Source: Canna indica (Eukaryota > Streptophyta > Magnoliopsida > Zingiberales > Cannaceae). From it: 64,000 bases of DNA. Under the pieces are notes generated by a model. The model did not search any database, was not told where the DNA came from, and saw only the letters and a program-made list of their open reading frames with translations. The DNA is taken from positions 78,889,501-78,953,500 of the forward strand of contig CP136890.1 of NCBI GenBank assembly GCA_034359265.1, in the 5' to 3' direction. Made by a program: the position numbers and the translations under genes. Below, piece by piece: positions 42,571 through 55,250 of the stretch (its first letter is position 1; each line of letters starts with the position of its first letter).

Positions 42571-44777
42571 TGAAAGAGATACCTGAGGTACTCTAGAATT
42601 ACAACACAACCACCCAGTCTTCCATCTCGGAGACCCCTTACCGTCTTGTTTATGAAGCAGAGGCAATGATCCCTATTGAGATCGCAGAGCCCAACCTCCA
42701 CAGGATTACCTTCGAAGAGCAGGACAACGCAGAAGCCTGAGTCACCGAGCTCGATATTATTGAAGAAGAACGAGAGCTCGCCAAAGTCAGAGAATAGGCA
42801 ATAAAACTTAAGATTGCCCAGAAGTACGACAAACGTGCTAGGCTCATAAGCTTTGCAAAATGGGACCATGTTCTTCGAAAGATTGAACCATAAATAAAAC
42901 CAGCCGGAGAAGGCAAGCTTGCTCCAAACTGGGAAGGCCCCTATCGGATCATAGAGGTCCTTGAAAAGGGTGCTTATAGAATTGACGAGCTCTCCGGATG
43001 AGAACTCCCATGGTCTTGGAACGCAGCCTCCCTACGGGCCTACTATAGCTAAGGTTTCACCCTTAAATTACCATAAGGAGTACTCTTTCCCCTACTTGGC
43101 GGTTTTTTCCTACTGGGTTGTTCCCATGAAATGTTTTACTGAGGCTCCACCATGTGTAAGCCGAGCTCAGCTCTCGGTGGGATAAAATGTATTTTTTTTG
43201 ATATTTCGCAAAGAAATCATTCTTTCTATTCTACACATGTTTTTTGTGTCTAACACTCCTTGCATCCATTTGCATACTTTGCAGGAGGAATTTACACGCT
43301 CACAAGCGATCCTTGACCCACGTGATGCGTCATTCCTCCTCACCCAATCCCCCCTACTAGTGGCATCACCAAGCGCCTAAGCAATTAAAACCTGGTTCCC
43401 ACCAGTGTAAAGCTTGAACTCAACACCTCATTCAACAACCAGAACTTGATTTTCACCAGTTTGGCTCTTCGGCCACAGTGCCTATCTTGGGCTCCTACGC
43501 CATCAGCGATCCCAAGCGCGCTTCTAACGAGCTCGATTGTCATCGAGTTTGGTCTTCGGCCCTAAACACGGCCTCCCGGTCAGCCTGGCACACTCTAAAA
43601 AAGCAACACGACCCCAAGCATGCTTCACGCGGTTTGATTTTCACCGAGTCTGATCTTTGGCCCTAAACGCAGCCTCCAGCTCAACCCGACACACTCTAAA
43701 CGAGCAACACAAACCCAAGCATGCTTCTCGCGAGCTCAATTTTCACTGAGTCTAGTCTTCGGCCCTAAACGCGGCCTCCAGCTCAGTTCGGCACGCTCTA
43801 TATGAGCAACATGACCACAAGCGCGCTTCTCACGAGCTCAGTTTTCACTGAGTTTGGTCTTCGACCCTAAACGCGGCCTCCGGCTCGGCACGACACGCTC
43901 TAAACGAGCAACACGACCCCAAGCGTGCTTCTCGCGAGCTCGGTATTCACTAAGTCTGGTCATCAGGCCCTAGTGCCACTATTCCTGGCCTCAAAACGCC
44001 TACACAACTCTTCGTGCATGGCTCTCGAACACAAATCTTGGCCTCCAAAATCATCATCTTCGGCTTTAAGTGCCCCTGTGCAATTAGGACTTGGTTTTCA
44101 CCAATCCACCTCAATGGTCGCCGCACCGCTATGTATGGCCCTAGCCCCTTACTCACAAATACCAAATAGGTAAACCTAAGTTTAGATACTACTATAATCA
44201 AAACATGCAGGGAATGAGGCTTCAACAAAAAGTCAATCAAAACTCAACAAACAAGAAAATATGGAAATGGCTTCGCCATAAGCACGATGGTACAAACCCA
44301 TACTTGGAATTCCTCTGTCCTCCATCCTTAAGCCCGACGGTACAAACCCACGGCAAATGACGAACCCTTCACCAGCCAAATAAGATCAACCCCCGGTGGG
44401 ACAGAAATCTTCAACACTTACCAGTCCATGATTTCCAAAACGCACAACAAGTAGGGGGCTATTTATAGGCCCGAATAAGAACCCTCACAGTAACTGACGG
44501 ATCCACGAGGCCTCTTTTCTGTCGAACTACAACTGACACTCAATGCTTTGGGAATCAATTACCGAATCTTTACTCATGATTACTTTTCTGTCGAGATATA
44601 TCTACCTCATAAGTGACAGACATCCGGAAGAGCTCACACAAGTGTCACATCTAGTTCGAATATCGAAGCAATGCATAAAAAGCCGCGCACTCATCCCGTG
44701 ATCAATCGAGGTCATGAAGGCCGACCTCACTTAGGGATCGACACACAGTCTTACAGACTCTGACTAAGGTCGGGGGC
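42571..44777 (+). other. Tat-like 3' region with tandem array
   Basis: The end of integrase (ELDREEL-like region to GAYRI, about 42990) is followed by non-coding sequence. A polypurine tract ggtcgggggc lies at 44769-44777, directly before the LTR; a second one, agtaggggg, lies at 44452. No antisense ORF like that of the first element is visible. Confidence 0.65.
43470..43975. repeat. ~102-bp tandem repeat, about 5 copies
   Basis: cggccctaaac(a/g)cggcctcc-type anchors fall at about 43561, 43662, 43764, 43866 and 43969: spacing 101-103 bp. Each unit also has gcttctcgcgagctc and ttttcactgagtctg. It lies in the 3' untranslated part of the Tat-like element. Confidence 0.9.
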
Positions 44778-45268
44778 TGTGGACTAGACTAGGATTATTG
44801 GCCTCGGTCGAATCAAACCCAGCAGCGCCCCATCACTCATCTCGAATCGAACCAAGCGGCTCCACACATGGGGTTTCACTTAGCTACGCCCCTGAAATAG
44901 ATTTGAGCAAGACCAAATAGCTCTATCCGAGGACCCTACCCGACTATACAAGGATATTCACATCCTTCCTTATTATGAGGGATATGCTATTACAAGCCTG
45001 TCATCTTCGGGATCAGCCTTGACCCATTATGGGCAATATCCCCATGAGATTTCCAGATGGCGTCATCACCACCACCTGCAATAAATACAGACACAACATG
45101 TCTCAAGTAATCCTAAGTTCCAATTTCATTACCTCTACCTTGGAGTCTCCCTAACTTGAGCGTCGAAGTATCTTTTGCAGGTCCTCCCACCCCATGCGCG
45201 CCGGCGTTGAACCAAATAAAGAAAGACACTGAACCAAACTAGAGTACTCCAATCCTCAAGTAGAAACA
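44778..45268 (+). repeat. 3' LTR of the Tat-like element
   Basis: 491 bp from TGTGGACTAGAC to TAGAAACA. It has the polypurine tract before it and matches the truncated 5' LTR. The target duplication cannot be checked because the 5' end is lost. Confidence 0.85.
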
Positions 45269-45319
45269 ACATATATTTTAAAAAATATTGTAAAAGAAAA
45301 ATACAACAATCTTGTATTA

Positions 45320-45635
45320 TTTTTACTTAATCACATGCACCAATGCATGCATTTAGAAAAGTCGAAATTCTAATTCTGACACATATTATAGGCATTGGTA
45401 TCCAGATACCAACACTCATTATGGGCGATGGGATCCAGATATCGACACATATTATAGGTGTTGGTATCCAAATTATGACACTTATGACAGACGTCGGTAT
45501 CCACATTCTTTCTTCCTTCATTATTGACTCTGATTTAGTCACATTTAATGAAGTCGAAATTCTAAGTCTGACATCGATCTAATGCCTATATTTTCATTTC
45601 AAATGGTGTTAGTTTTCTATTAGATTTTTGTAGTG
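45320..45635. mobile_element. CACTA-type right end with ~36-bp subterminal repeats
   Basis: tttttgtagtg (45625-45635) complements a CACTACAAAAA terminus. Inside, about four copies of a ~36-bp unit (acacatattataggcattgg, tatccagata) and a direct pair gtcgaaattctaa(t/g)tctgaca (45361, 45553) look like subterminal repeats. The left part is lost, probably at the Tat-like LTR. Confidence 0.5.
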
Positions 45636-46477
45636 ACCTTCCTGCTCCAATCCAAGAGTTTTGCTCATGTAAACCATGTGTAAATGCTCCCAATTGTCAC
45701 ATTATTATGGGTCATCTATCTCCATGGTCTATGCTTTAATGGTGTATTTGATATGTAATACCCCGACTTAGTCTTGCATTCAGAGTATATTAAATGTTGT
45801 GTTAGTTTATAAGGCTTGATGAATGCGCTACTATCAACTCTGACTCAAGCATTAGACGAGTGATTAAGGCATATGAAGTTGATATGTGATAATTGGTGCT
45901 AAATGTGTATGATTTGGTGCTATTGTGTTAGTTTGATTTGGGTCTTGATAGTGACATCATTGATTTGGGTCAATGATTTGAGCCTATAAAATTGAAAAGG
46001 TAGGAAAAGAAAAAAAAAATTCATCTAAAAGAACCTTTTAAAAGTAATGGTTTGGTGAAATAGATGGAAAGGGAAATTCTCTCCTTGAGTTACATTGGTA
46101 GAGTCATTTTTAAAAGTGAAAAAAAGAGACTAGAATATAAAGTTAATGCAACTAAGGACTTAAATTCAACCTAAATTATTTTTACTATTTTTTATTTACA
46201 TAATTTAGATTTATTACTTAAAATATGTACGTGTTTTATATTTCTGAAAGGTTGAAATATAATATTATAAAATTTTAAGAACTTAAATGCAAAATATATT
46301 ATTTTAACTATATATTATTTTTTTTATTTTGAAAATGTATTTTTTATTTATGATGGAGAGTAAATATGATATTTATAAAATAAAGGCTTTAAAAGCAATA
46401 TATATATATATATATATTATTTTTACTAACTTATATTTATTTAATTTTAATTATTTCGAAAGTATGTATTTTTTAAC
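45636..46477. other. Non-coding AT-rich stretch
   Basis: No supported gene. A tgtaataccccgacttagtc phrase near 45752 resembles the start of some gypsy LTRs but no partner was found. Confidence 0.4.
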
Positions 46478-46635
46478 GATGACAAGTATAAAATCTATAA
46501 TCATGTATCTTGTTATAGATTTTATATATTATTTAAATTAAATATACACCATCTTTGATGACAAGTATAAAATCTATAATCATGTATCTTGTTATAGATT
46601 TTATATATTATTTAAATTAAATATACACAATCTTG
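46478..46635. repeat. 79-bp tandem duplication containing a hairpin
   Basis: Two almost identical 79-bp copies start at 46478 and 46557 (gatgacaagtataaaatcta...). Each has the perfect inverted repeat aaaatctataa / ttatagatttt around a 12-base loop. Near-identity suggests a recent duplication. Confidence 0.9.
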
Positions 46636-46904
46636 CACGCATAGTTCAAAAGGTCTTTCCTTAGCCTAAAGTGGGGAAAATATTTCTCCAATCTTTCTTG
46701 AGAATAATTTTTCATCAATTTTTTTAAAACTATTTTTTGTGTCATCAAACATGAAAGAGGAAATCTCAAGCGAAAAAAGAGCTTTCTTTTCTTTCTTGCC
46801 GGGTACTAAATTCCCCCTAAGAGTTTAAGATTGAAGCTTCGTCATAAAATCATGTTCTAGCTTCGTTATAGAGTTTTCTTTCCTTTCCTTTCCTTGCCAG
46901 GGTA

Positions 46905-47780
46905 AGTAATGGATCATGCACCAGCTTTTGGAATGATAGATGGACCCAGAATGGATCATGCAAATTATCTTTACTCTTTCGAATTTATTCAAATCCTATA
47001 ATCACAGAAAGGCAACGTATGGTGGCTGAAATGATTAACAACGAAGATAATAATTGGAAAAAAATTTGGTGAAGCACAGTGCCGGAACATAGAATATTCG
47101 ATCTGTTAAACTTTCTGCCGCTCGCAATCTTGGGTAGTGATGAAGACTCAATAGCTTGGAGATGGACAGCGAATGATGTGTTTTCTACCGCCTCCATGTA
47201 TCATTTTATTATGAATCAAGGAATTTACACTTCTCTAGCCTCTAAAATCTGGCAAGGAAAACCACTGCTGAAGATGAAAGTATTGCTATGGTTATATAGC
47301 GTTACGAGGAAGAATTCAAACAAATGATCGACTACTAAGACATAGGGTTACTTTGGACGACGACTTAAATATGTATTTTCTGCAAGGAGGCGACTGAAGC
47401 TTGTGATCATCTATTTGAAGAGTGCACAATCATGATGACGGGTTGGAGAGCTCTAACGGCATGGGCTAACCTAAATGACTTCAAAACCGCTACCCATTAA
47501 CTCGTTGGAGGCCAAGGATTGGAACAGAAGCAGAGATACCTTTCAACAGTTTGATGCTAGAACCTTAATTTGGAAATCGAGAAACAATATCATCTTCATA
47601 AATAAGAAATAAGAGCATCACGATCACAAAGACATTTGAATTTAGTAAACTATCTTTGCTTAGGCTATTTTCTCCGTCTTGAATTTTGTCTATACTATTT
47701 TAAACTCTTGTAATATGAGTGTTTCAGCTCTCTTGAAATGCATTTCAGTGAGATCAATTGATCTCACTTTCTTTTTGAAA
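46905..47780 (+). pseudogene. LINE ORF2 C-terminal (zf-RVT) fragment
   Basis: NFLPLAILGSDEDSIAWRWTA (47110-47170), NDVFSTASMYHFI, KPLLKMKVLLWL, then, in shifted frames, the RIQTNDRLL and CIFCKEATEACDHLFEEC zinc motif (about 47370-47425). 5'-truncated and frameshifted; no clear target duplication was found. The end is roughly at the T/A-rich 47770s. Confidence 0.7.
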
Positions 47781-47958
47781 AAATTAAGAACCATTGACAT
47801 TGATTTTATGCTAACCACGATGAGTGGACTCCCGAGTTATACTCATTGATTTTATAATTAGTGAGATTAGACATCTTACTTCCCTTCGTCATGGTTTCTG
47901 CTCTACCTTTACATTTACGCAAGGAAATCAAATCAATCTAGAATTTGTAAGAAAGTTC

Positions 47959-48405
47959 CGTTGGACGTGATTTATAAATGCATGGTCCACATCGTCAGGT
48001 GGACCACATATCTTCACGTGTCTATCCTTATGTGGTCCACATATTTTATGATTTTACCATTTTGTCCATGTATATCTAAAACCCGATTCAAGCCTATCTT
48101 TCCATCTTTGATGACAAGGTGCGTATATAAATAGGTCAGGATACTCATAGGTCCTCATACTCATTCCTACCTTTTTACACCATCTATTGAGGGTTCTAAA
48201 AAGAGTACTAAAAGACCTATTGAGGAAGGTGCACATGAGCAAAAAGGGAAACCAGAACAGCGCATCAACACGGTATCAATGGCAGGAGGTTAGTCTCGAT
48301 CATACGCTTCTGTAATTTAATATGTTTATAGATTTATGCATGTTCTATTTATGATTTCATTATGTCATCGGTTAGATCATGTTGTGTTTCTATAAAATTC
48401 TAACA
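47959..48405 (+). repeat. Copia 5' LTR
   Basis: Starts CGTTGGACGTGATTT (TG mutated to CG) and ends AAATTCTAACA. TATATAAATA promoter box at 48124-48133. Confidence 0.9.
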
Positions 48406-50500
48406 TGTTGTATCATAGCATCTTTTCCTCCGCCTTGATTGCATCATTATCTCGGATTTTTGGTTTTTTGTCATCTCCGTTCTTTCTTCTTTCTCTTCTC
48501 GCCATGTTTTATCGTCTTCCCGTCGATCGGTCCACTGCATCCGCGAAGGCAATGGACTGTGCGGTGCTTGTGGACGCGTTGCGTCATCTTGGCCGAAGGG
48601 AAGGAACGTGACTATGGTTTCCTCACGCTCCTCATGTCTCGTTCACGACAGATGCATGCATCGAGTGCATGCATGGAGCAGCAAAGCCACAACAGATAGG
48701 TGTGAAACCCGATCTCCGGCAGGAGCAGCGTCTGGACTCCCCTTGTCCGCCGACACATGCGGTGCAAACTCCTCCGATAACCACCCACATCTGCTCATGC
48801 GAGCGACTACATCAACTTTCGGGCTTCTTCCTTGTTGCTCGACGCCGACAAAATGGACATGCAAATGACGAGAAGCGCTTTGAGATGTGCTCAGCCCTCT
48901 TCACACCTGCGGTCTCCCTGACATCATCCGACGCCGGCGTTGGTCGGCATCTGAAGAAAGCTATTGTGGGGACATGGAAATGTCTCCAGGCGACGTGATG
49001 CAGGCGGTGGGGTGAAGAGGCCGTGTGTTCTGGGCATGATCCTGAGGCGACGACGGCGGATGAGATGCATGCAGAAGTCGTCCCAGTGAAAGGGCATCGT
49101 GCGGCCGCCATCTTCATGTATTCCCGTCGTCTAGCGCTGGCGAGATCATCGCCGGCACATGAATGATGGGCGGCGGTGCTTAGGAGATGGTCGATGAAGA
49201 CAGTGTGGTAGACTACATGCAGCGGCAGCTAGGGTTCATGTAATGAACCGCTGTAAAAGAACAAACGTGAAGAAGAGAAGTGGAAATGTTGGGTTTAAGT
49301 CTATTGGGTTTGGATCCAACATAATGGATTCTTGACTCATTTAGACACTCATTCATTTAATAATAAAAGCTAATGGTTTTAAGTTATTGGATCCATTTTT
49401 TTTTATACCTGTTTCTTATTGTTTTAAAGTTAAAGGATTTGCATCTTTAAACCCGGATCCATATCCCTCTTTCACCCAATCCGCATTTTAAGTGATTTCG
49501 ATTCAATTGGGTTCATTTCAAAATTCTGGTTCAATTGGAAATGGTTCAACTCAAATTTAATGTAGAGTTGGTCCGGTTCAAATCAATTGAACCTGGTCCA
49601 ATTCCTTTATTTTGGGTTGATTTCAATTTATGGTTTGGTTTATTTTGGTTCATATCTGGTTTAAATAAATCTTCTGATCCGGTTCAAATAAATTGAAATC
49701 AGGTCTAATTTGATTTAATTTTGGTTCATTTGAAATTTTGCATTGGTTTAAAGTTGGTTCAATGTTGGTTGGGTCAACTTAGGTCTAATTTGGGTTTTAA
49801 ATTTAATTTCTTTTGAAATTGCATAAACTAACCCAATCTAAAATTTCATGAACTAGAAGTATTAATATTTTTACGATTGAAACCAATTAGCAGTAAATCA
49901 TTTTATATATTGTGTTAAATCATGTTATATTAATATAATTATTTACTGCTTCAGTTGTTGCATTAATAAATTATGATCTTGCATCTATTTGTCATATAAT
50001 GCTTGTTACATTAATTAACTATGTTATGTTGTAGTTAATTGTAATGCATATTATAAATAATGTCATGTTATTATTTATGCAACATTATGATGCCATGTGA
50101 CTCATATAATTTGACTAATTAAGGAGTAGCCACAACATCTTTAGTTATGTTAAATTATATATTTGGCAATTTTTAGGTCACCTATAGATATATATGACAT
50201 CAAATTGTAATTAGCTATTTGGAGTATGATAAATCTCATCCCACAAGAATTTTTGTCATACTTATATAGTTAATTAGTGTGAAATAATAGATTATTTTTC
50301 CTAATTAGCCCACAGGCATTAGGAAAAGGTATTTAATTTGTTAGTTTCTCATAAAGTCTAACATGAGTTCTAAAAAAAACTTAGCACACATGCAGTTTTT
50401 ATTGTATTGAGCTATGTTATTTTTATTTTTTTCTTGTTTATATTGGTAAAACTAGAATCTTATATGCCTCTGTTTAGATTATGAGCATTAATATATGGTT
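48406..50500 (+). other. Copia leader, unusually GC-rich
   Basis: About 48470-49260 is GC-rich with a ggcgacgacggcgg-type composition and no recognisable protein; the following ~600 bp is rich in ggttcaattgg/ggtttaa phrases. Neither resembles gag. It may be a captured or decayed host segment, or an untranslated leader. Confidence 0.4.
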
Positions 50501-50639
50501 TAAATATGCAACAATTTAAATTTTTTAACTACTCTGACTTTAAGACTGTTTCCCGAACTAACTAGGGACAATTATAGAATCTAAAGGGAAATAATTCTCT
50601 TTCATTTAGGGTGCATAAACATATATCACACTATAAGAA

Positions 50640-51340
50640 AAGATGAACCACCTGTTCGCATTACGGTTGAGGTCGTGTCCTATGAACAGTGGGAGCAATC
50701 CCATCGCCTTAGCGATGTTCATAAAAATCATAATTTTCTACTAGTTTTTGTGGTTCTGTTTGGGTAATAATGTAAGGGATCTACTGAAGATTATAAATAA
50801 ATAGTTTGAATATTCAGATAAGGTCTTTATCAACACCTTAATGACTAAACTGTCATCATTAAGGCTCACTAGAGTTAGAGGTGTGCATGAGCACATCATG
50901 TAGATGAGGAATATAACGACCCAACTTAAAAAATCAGAGGTTGATATGTTTGAGTTTTTTCAAGTTCATTTTATTTTGAACTTCTTACCAGCATACAGAG
51001 CCTTTAAAATCTCTTAAAGTGCACATAAAGAGAAATGACGAGTTAATGAACTTCTGACCATCTGTGTACAAGAAGATAAAAGACTGCTCGCTGAAATTGA
51101 AGGAAATGCACATTCAATCTCTTGGTTTGATTATGAATCTAATATGGTTAATATTTATTATAACACTTGGTGGATTGATCCAGATTCTACGGTCCATATT
51201 TCCAATACCTTATAAGACTTTCAAAACCACATGAAGCTAGTAGGAAGTGAGCATTGCATCTATACAGGAATCAGAGTGCGCTCACACGCGGAAGTCGTTA
51301 GAACATGCATGCTTATTTTAAGTTCTGGTTTTATTTTGCA
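50640..51340 (+). pseudogene. Copia gag and protease region, decayed
   Basis: Frames read TKLSSLRLTRVRGVHEHIM, then QLKKSEVDMFEFFQVHFILN, FLPAYRAFK, NELLTICVQEDKRL, matching copia gag (UBN2). Protease is only hinted at by WWIDPDSTVHISNTL (about 51170-51210), where DSGAS-type residues are replaced by DPDST. Confidence 0.75.
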
Positions 51341-51409
51341 TTAAAAAAAACTTATTGAGTTGCAAGATAATTCCACTAATAATGCATTGCATGTTCAATA
51401 AAGTGTGGG

Positions 51410-52280
51410 TACTAAATGATGTGTTATAGATGAAAGCTCTTTTAGGTTATAGCACCAAAGGTTAGGACTTACATCCATTAAGAGAATAAAAGAGTTGGTA
51501 AATGAAGGAGTACTTAGTGCTTTGGATTTTACTGACTCTGAAACATGTATAGACTGCATAAAGAGAAAGTAGACTAACATGTCAAACAAATGTGCTAATA
51601 GGAGCTCAAACATATTAGATATTAACATATAGATATTTGTAGTCGAGACATAAACTCATATGGTTAGAAGTATTTCGTCTCCTTCATAGATGATCACTCA
51701 CGCTACATGTATATCTATTTGCTTCATAGGAGGAACGAAGCACTCGATGCCTTTAAGGTTTTCAATGCAGAAGTGTGAGAAGCAAATAAAGTTCGTGAGA
51801 TCAGATAAGGGAGGTGAGTATTATGGACGATAAACTGAGGATGGATAAGCACCTTGGTCTATTTGTAAAATCCTTTCAAGAGCATGAGATGATTGCCCAA
51901 TACATCATGCCGGGATCTTTATATCAAAATGGTGTTGTAGAAAGAAGGGACCAAACATTATAGACATGGTGCGGAGCATGCTTAGCAGCTCCAAGCTTCC
52001 TAGATCTTTGTGATCTGAAGCCCTTAAGACGGTTGTGTATATATTAAACCGAGTTCCAACTCAGACTGTTCCTAAACGTCATTCTTGTTATGGAAAGATT
52101 GGAAATCGAGTTTGCAACATATGCGCGTATGAGGTTGTCCGTCTGAAGTAAGGGTTTACATCCGCAAGAGAAGAAGCTAGACCCAAGGACTATCTGTAGG
52201 TATTTCGTTGGATATACCAAAAAGTCTAGAGGGATATAAATCCTATTATCCATCTCATACCACTAGGTTTGTGGAGTCAA
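51410..52280 (+). pseudogene. Copia integrase, decayed
   Basis: The pre-integrase zinc region is RLGLTSIKRIKELVNEGVLS with CIDCIKRK (51460-51570). Core traces: SFIDDHSRYMYIYLLHRRNE (51680-51730), VRSDKGGEYYG (51800), and a QNGVVERRDQT-like segment (51925-51955). Frameshifts throughout. Confidence 0.75.
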
Positions 52281-52679
52281 GAAACGAAAATTTCTTGATT
52301 AGTGGGAGCGATTAATTTCATAATTTAATTTCTGAGAAAGATCATTTGGAGGAGTCCCTCCTTACTCAAGTGAAAGATTGGTTGTTATTCTCAATGCACC
52401 TCTATAAATAGCTGATAACAATCAAGTAGATCTTGGTACTCAACAATTACCGGACACTGTTGAGGAATCGGTTGTGCAATAAGCACCTCAAAAGTCTAAT
52501 GACGTAACATTAAGGAGATCTACTAGGATGAGAAAGTTAGCTATTCCTAGTGACTATGTAGTGTATCTACAAGAGTCTGACTACAATATTGGGGCCGATA
52601 ATAATCTAAAGACATTTTTCACAAACCATGAGTTGCGGTCAATCTAAGTTATGATACAATGCTATGAAGAAAGAGATGA

Positions 52680-53990
52680 GTTCAATGGCATCAAACAGAG
52701 TTTGGAATCTTATCGAGTTGCCTTAAGGTTTAAAGATCATTGGTTGTAGATGAGTCTTTTTAAATCAAAAAAAGGTTTTCCTAGGAAACATCAAAAGATA
52801 TAAGGCTAGACTGGAGGCCAAATGATTCACTTAGATGGAGGGAATCAACTACACAGAGATCTTTTTCTCCTGTATCTAAGAAAGATTCTTTCTGTGTCAT
52901 CATAGCATTTGACTTGGAATTCCATCAAATGTACGTGAAAATGACATTCCTCGATGGATACATAGAGGAGAAAGGTTTATATGAAACAAACTAAAGGATT
53001 CTCCTCTAATAACAGTGAGCACTTGGTTTGCAAGCTCAAGAAGTCCATATATAGATTGAAACAAGCCTCCCGTCAGTGGTACTTAAAGTTCCATGAGGTG
53101 ATCTCTTCATTCGATTTTGTCAAGAAACATCATGGATCAGTGTATATATCACTTGATCAGTGGGAGTAAGTTTTGTTTTCTTATCCCATATGTGGACAAT
53201 ATTTTACTTGCAACCAATGATAAAGGTGTTTTTATATGAGGTGAAATAATTTCATCTCTAAGAATTTTTGATATGAGTGAGGCTTCTTATGTCATTGACA
53301 TTAAGATCCATAGGGACAGACCTCGAGGCATTTTAGGTCTATCTCAGAAGATCTATATCAATAAAGTCTAAAAGAGATTTCGGATAAAAGATTGTTAACC
53401 GTATGTAGCACCAATTGTGAAAGGTGACAAGTTTAGTCTTAACTAGTGTCCCAAAAATATTTTGAAAAGAGAACAGATGCAGAACATTCCACATGCTTCG
53501 GCTGTCAGTAGTCTTATGCATGCTCATGCTTGTATAAGGTCCGACATAACATTTGCTATTAGAATGCTAAGCAAATTTCAGAGTATCAGAAATAGACCAT
53601 TGGAATGTTGCAAATGAAGTGATGAAGTACCTTAAATGTACTAACATATCATGTTCATGTATAGACGAACTGATAACTTGACCTAGTTCGTACCTTATTT
53701 TGAGGCTACCTCACATGGTGTGCAGTTAAGGAGCTTCATTTCGGGTCTTGGAATCGTAGATTCTATTACTAGACCCATGAGGGTATACTATGACAATTCA
53801 GCAGCGATTCATTTGGCTAAAAGTAGAAGTCGAATCAAGCACATCGACATAAAGTATTTAGCTATGAGTGAACGTATTAAAGAAAATTAAGTGGTCATTG
53901 AACACGTTCATGCTGAATTGATGATCGTCGATCCTTTGACAAAGGGCATGCCACCAAAGGATTTCAAGGATCATGTAGATCGAATGAGAC
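52680..53990 (+). pseudogene. Copia reverse transcriptase and RNase H, decayed
   Basis: YVKMTFLDGYIEEKGLYE and then VCKLKKSIYRLKQASRQWYLKF (52981-53169) are RT motifs. The catalytic loop reads YVDN (53189-53200) where the family has YVDD, so the enzyme would be inactive even without stops. RNase H traces: YDNSAAIHLAKS and RIKHIDIKYLAM (53790-53870), VDPLTKGMPPK (53930). Confidence 0.8.
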
Positions 53991-54282
53991 TTGGTCCCAT
54001 CATGTAATTATTGTAAAGACATTTTTGTCTTTAATAAAGCTCCTATTTAATTTGTTATTTCTCATTTTATGGTGTACCCATATAGTTCGAGAATAACAAT
54101 TTTGTTGGACCTAGAATAAATATAAGGTTTATTCATAAAGTTATTTTGGATTGAAATACATCGTGATACATAGAAGATAATACTCGCTCAAAGAGGACTT
54201 GTCGCTATGATTCGTGTGTTTTATTCTATCTAAAGCAGATATGAGATTTTTGGTATGATAATATATGGACCAAGTGGGAGAA

Positions 54283-54723
54283 TGTTTGATGTGATTTATA
54301 AATGCATGGTCCACATGTGGACCACATATCTTCACGTGTCTATCCTTATGCGGTCCACATATTTTATGGTTTTACCATTTTATCCATGTCTATCTAAACC
54401 CCGATTTAAGTCTATCTTTCCACCTTTGATGGCAAGGTGTGTATATAAATAGGTCAGGATACTCATAGGATCTCATACTCATTCCTATCTTTTTACACCA
54501 TCTATTGAGGGTTCTAAAAAGAGTACTGGAAGATCTATTGAGGAAGGTGCACATGAGCAAAAAGAAAAATCGGAACAGCACATCAATACGGTATCAATGG
54601 CAGGAGGTTAGTCTCGATCATACGCTTCCGCAATTTAATATATTTATAAATTTATGCATATTCTATTTATGATTTTATTATATCATCGGTTAAATTATGC
54701 TGTGTTTCTATAAAATTCTAACA
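54283..54723 (+). repeat. Copia 3' LTR
   Basis: TGTTTGATGTGATTT to AAATTCTAACA, 441 bp, with TATATAAATA at about 54442. It lacks a few bases present in the 5' LTR near the gtggtccacat inverted motif. Confidence 0.9.
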
Positions 54724-54728
54724 AGTCC

Positions 54729-55250
54729 ATGATATGAACTTCAATTAGGCCTCATGTACTTGTCAATGAACTTTGCAGTGTGGTTAACTAATCTTGCTAG
54801 TTAAAGTAATTTATTTTTTTGGTAAAAAAGATTTGTTAATCTCTCTCTCTCCGTATTTGAAGAAAACTCAATCATTAGCAAAACTAAATTTGATTTTAAA
54901 AATAGAACATAATTAATAAAAATATTAGATACGCTAAAAAGATGAATATATATATATATGACCCAACAAGACTTCATTAGTCATAGACTATATATCTAGC
55001 CCAATTGGTCAAACCCAAACCTCACTCCAGTTTTATTTTATATGATATGAGACACAAGGAGTAATGCTTTCAAATATTTTTTCTCCGTCAAGAAAATTAG
55101 GCATTTAGCAATACGTAAGGCCAATATAGATTTTAAAAAATGTGATATATATAAGATAAGCTTAAAAGCAACAAAACTACAATATCAAGTCGGATGAGTC
55201 AGCTTCGTACCCAAATTGATTTTTTTTTTCAACTTTGCACATTATTAGTT
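54729..55250. other. Non-coding stretch
   Basis: AT-rich with a (CT)n run (54842-54851) and no gene signals. Confidence 0.5.

Larger units (their letters stand above)
37126..45268 (+). mobile_element. Tat-like Ty3/gypsy element, nearly full length, decayed
   Basis: A truncated 5' LTR (37126-37358), primer region ttgcgcccaccgtgggc, gag, protease, RT, RNase H, integrase, a repeat-bearing 3' region and a complete 3' LTR (44778-45268) follow in normal gypsy order. Numerous stops and frameshifts, a 44-bp duplication in integrase and a hAT MITE in RNase H show it is old. It is related to the element at 1-4457 and supplies the pol that one lacks. The left LTR is missing its first ~250 bp, where the chromovirus-type LTR abuts. 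Confidence 0.85.
47959..54723 (+). mobile_element. Ty1/copia element with two LTRs and TSD
   Basis: LTRs 47959-48405 and 54283-54723 match along their length; flanks AGTTC (47954-47958) and AGTCC (54724-54728) are 4 of 5 identical. The primer site tgtatcatagc (48409) matches the initiator-Met-tRNA type used by copia elements, and the polypurine tract agtgggagaa precedes the 3' LTR. A GC-rich leader of about 0.9 kb, then gag, protease, integrase, RT and RNase H are all decayed. The LTRs have visible differences, so the insertion is not recent. Confidence 0.9.

Noticed and set aside
45752..45790. Start of another gypsy LTR (tgtaataccccgactt)
   Set aside because: No partner LTR, primer site or polypurine tract nearby.
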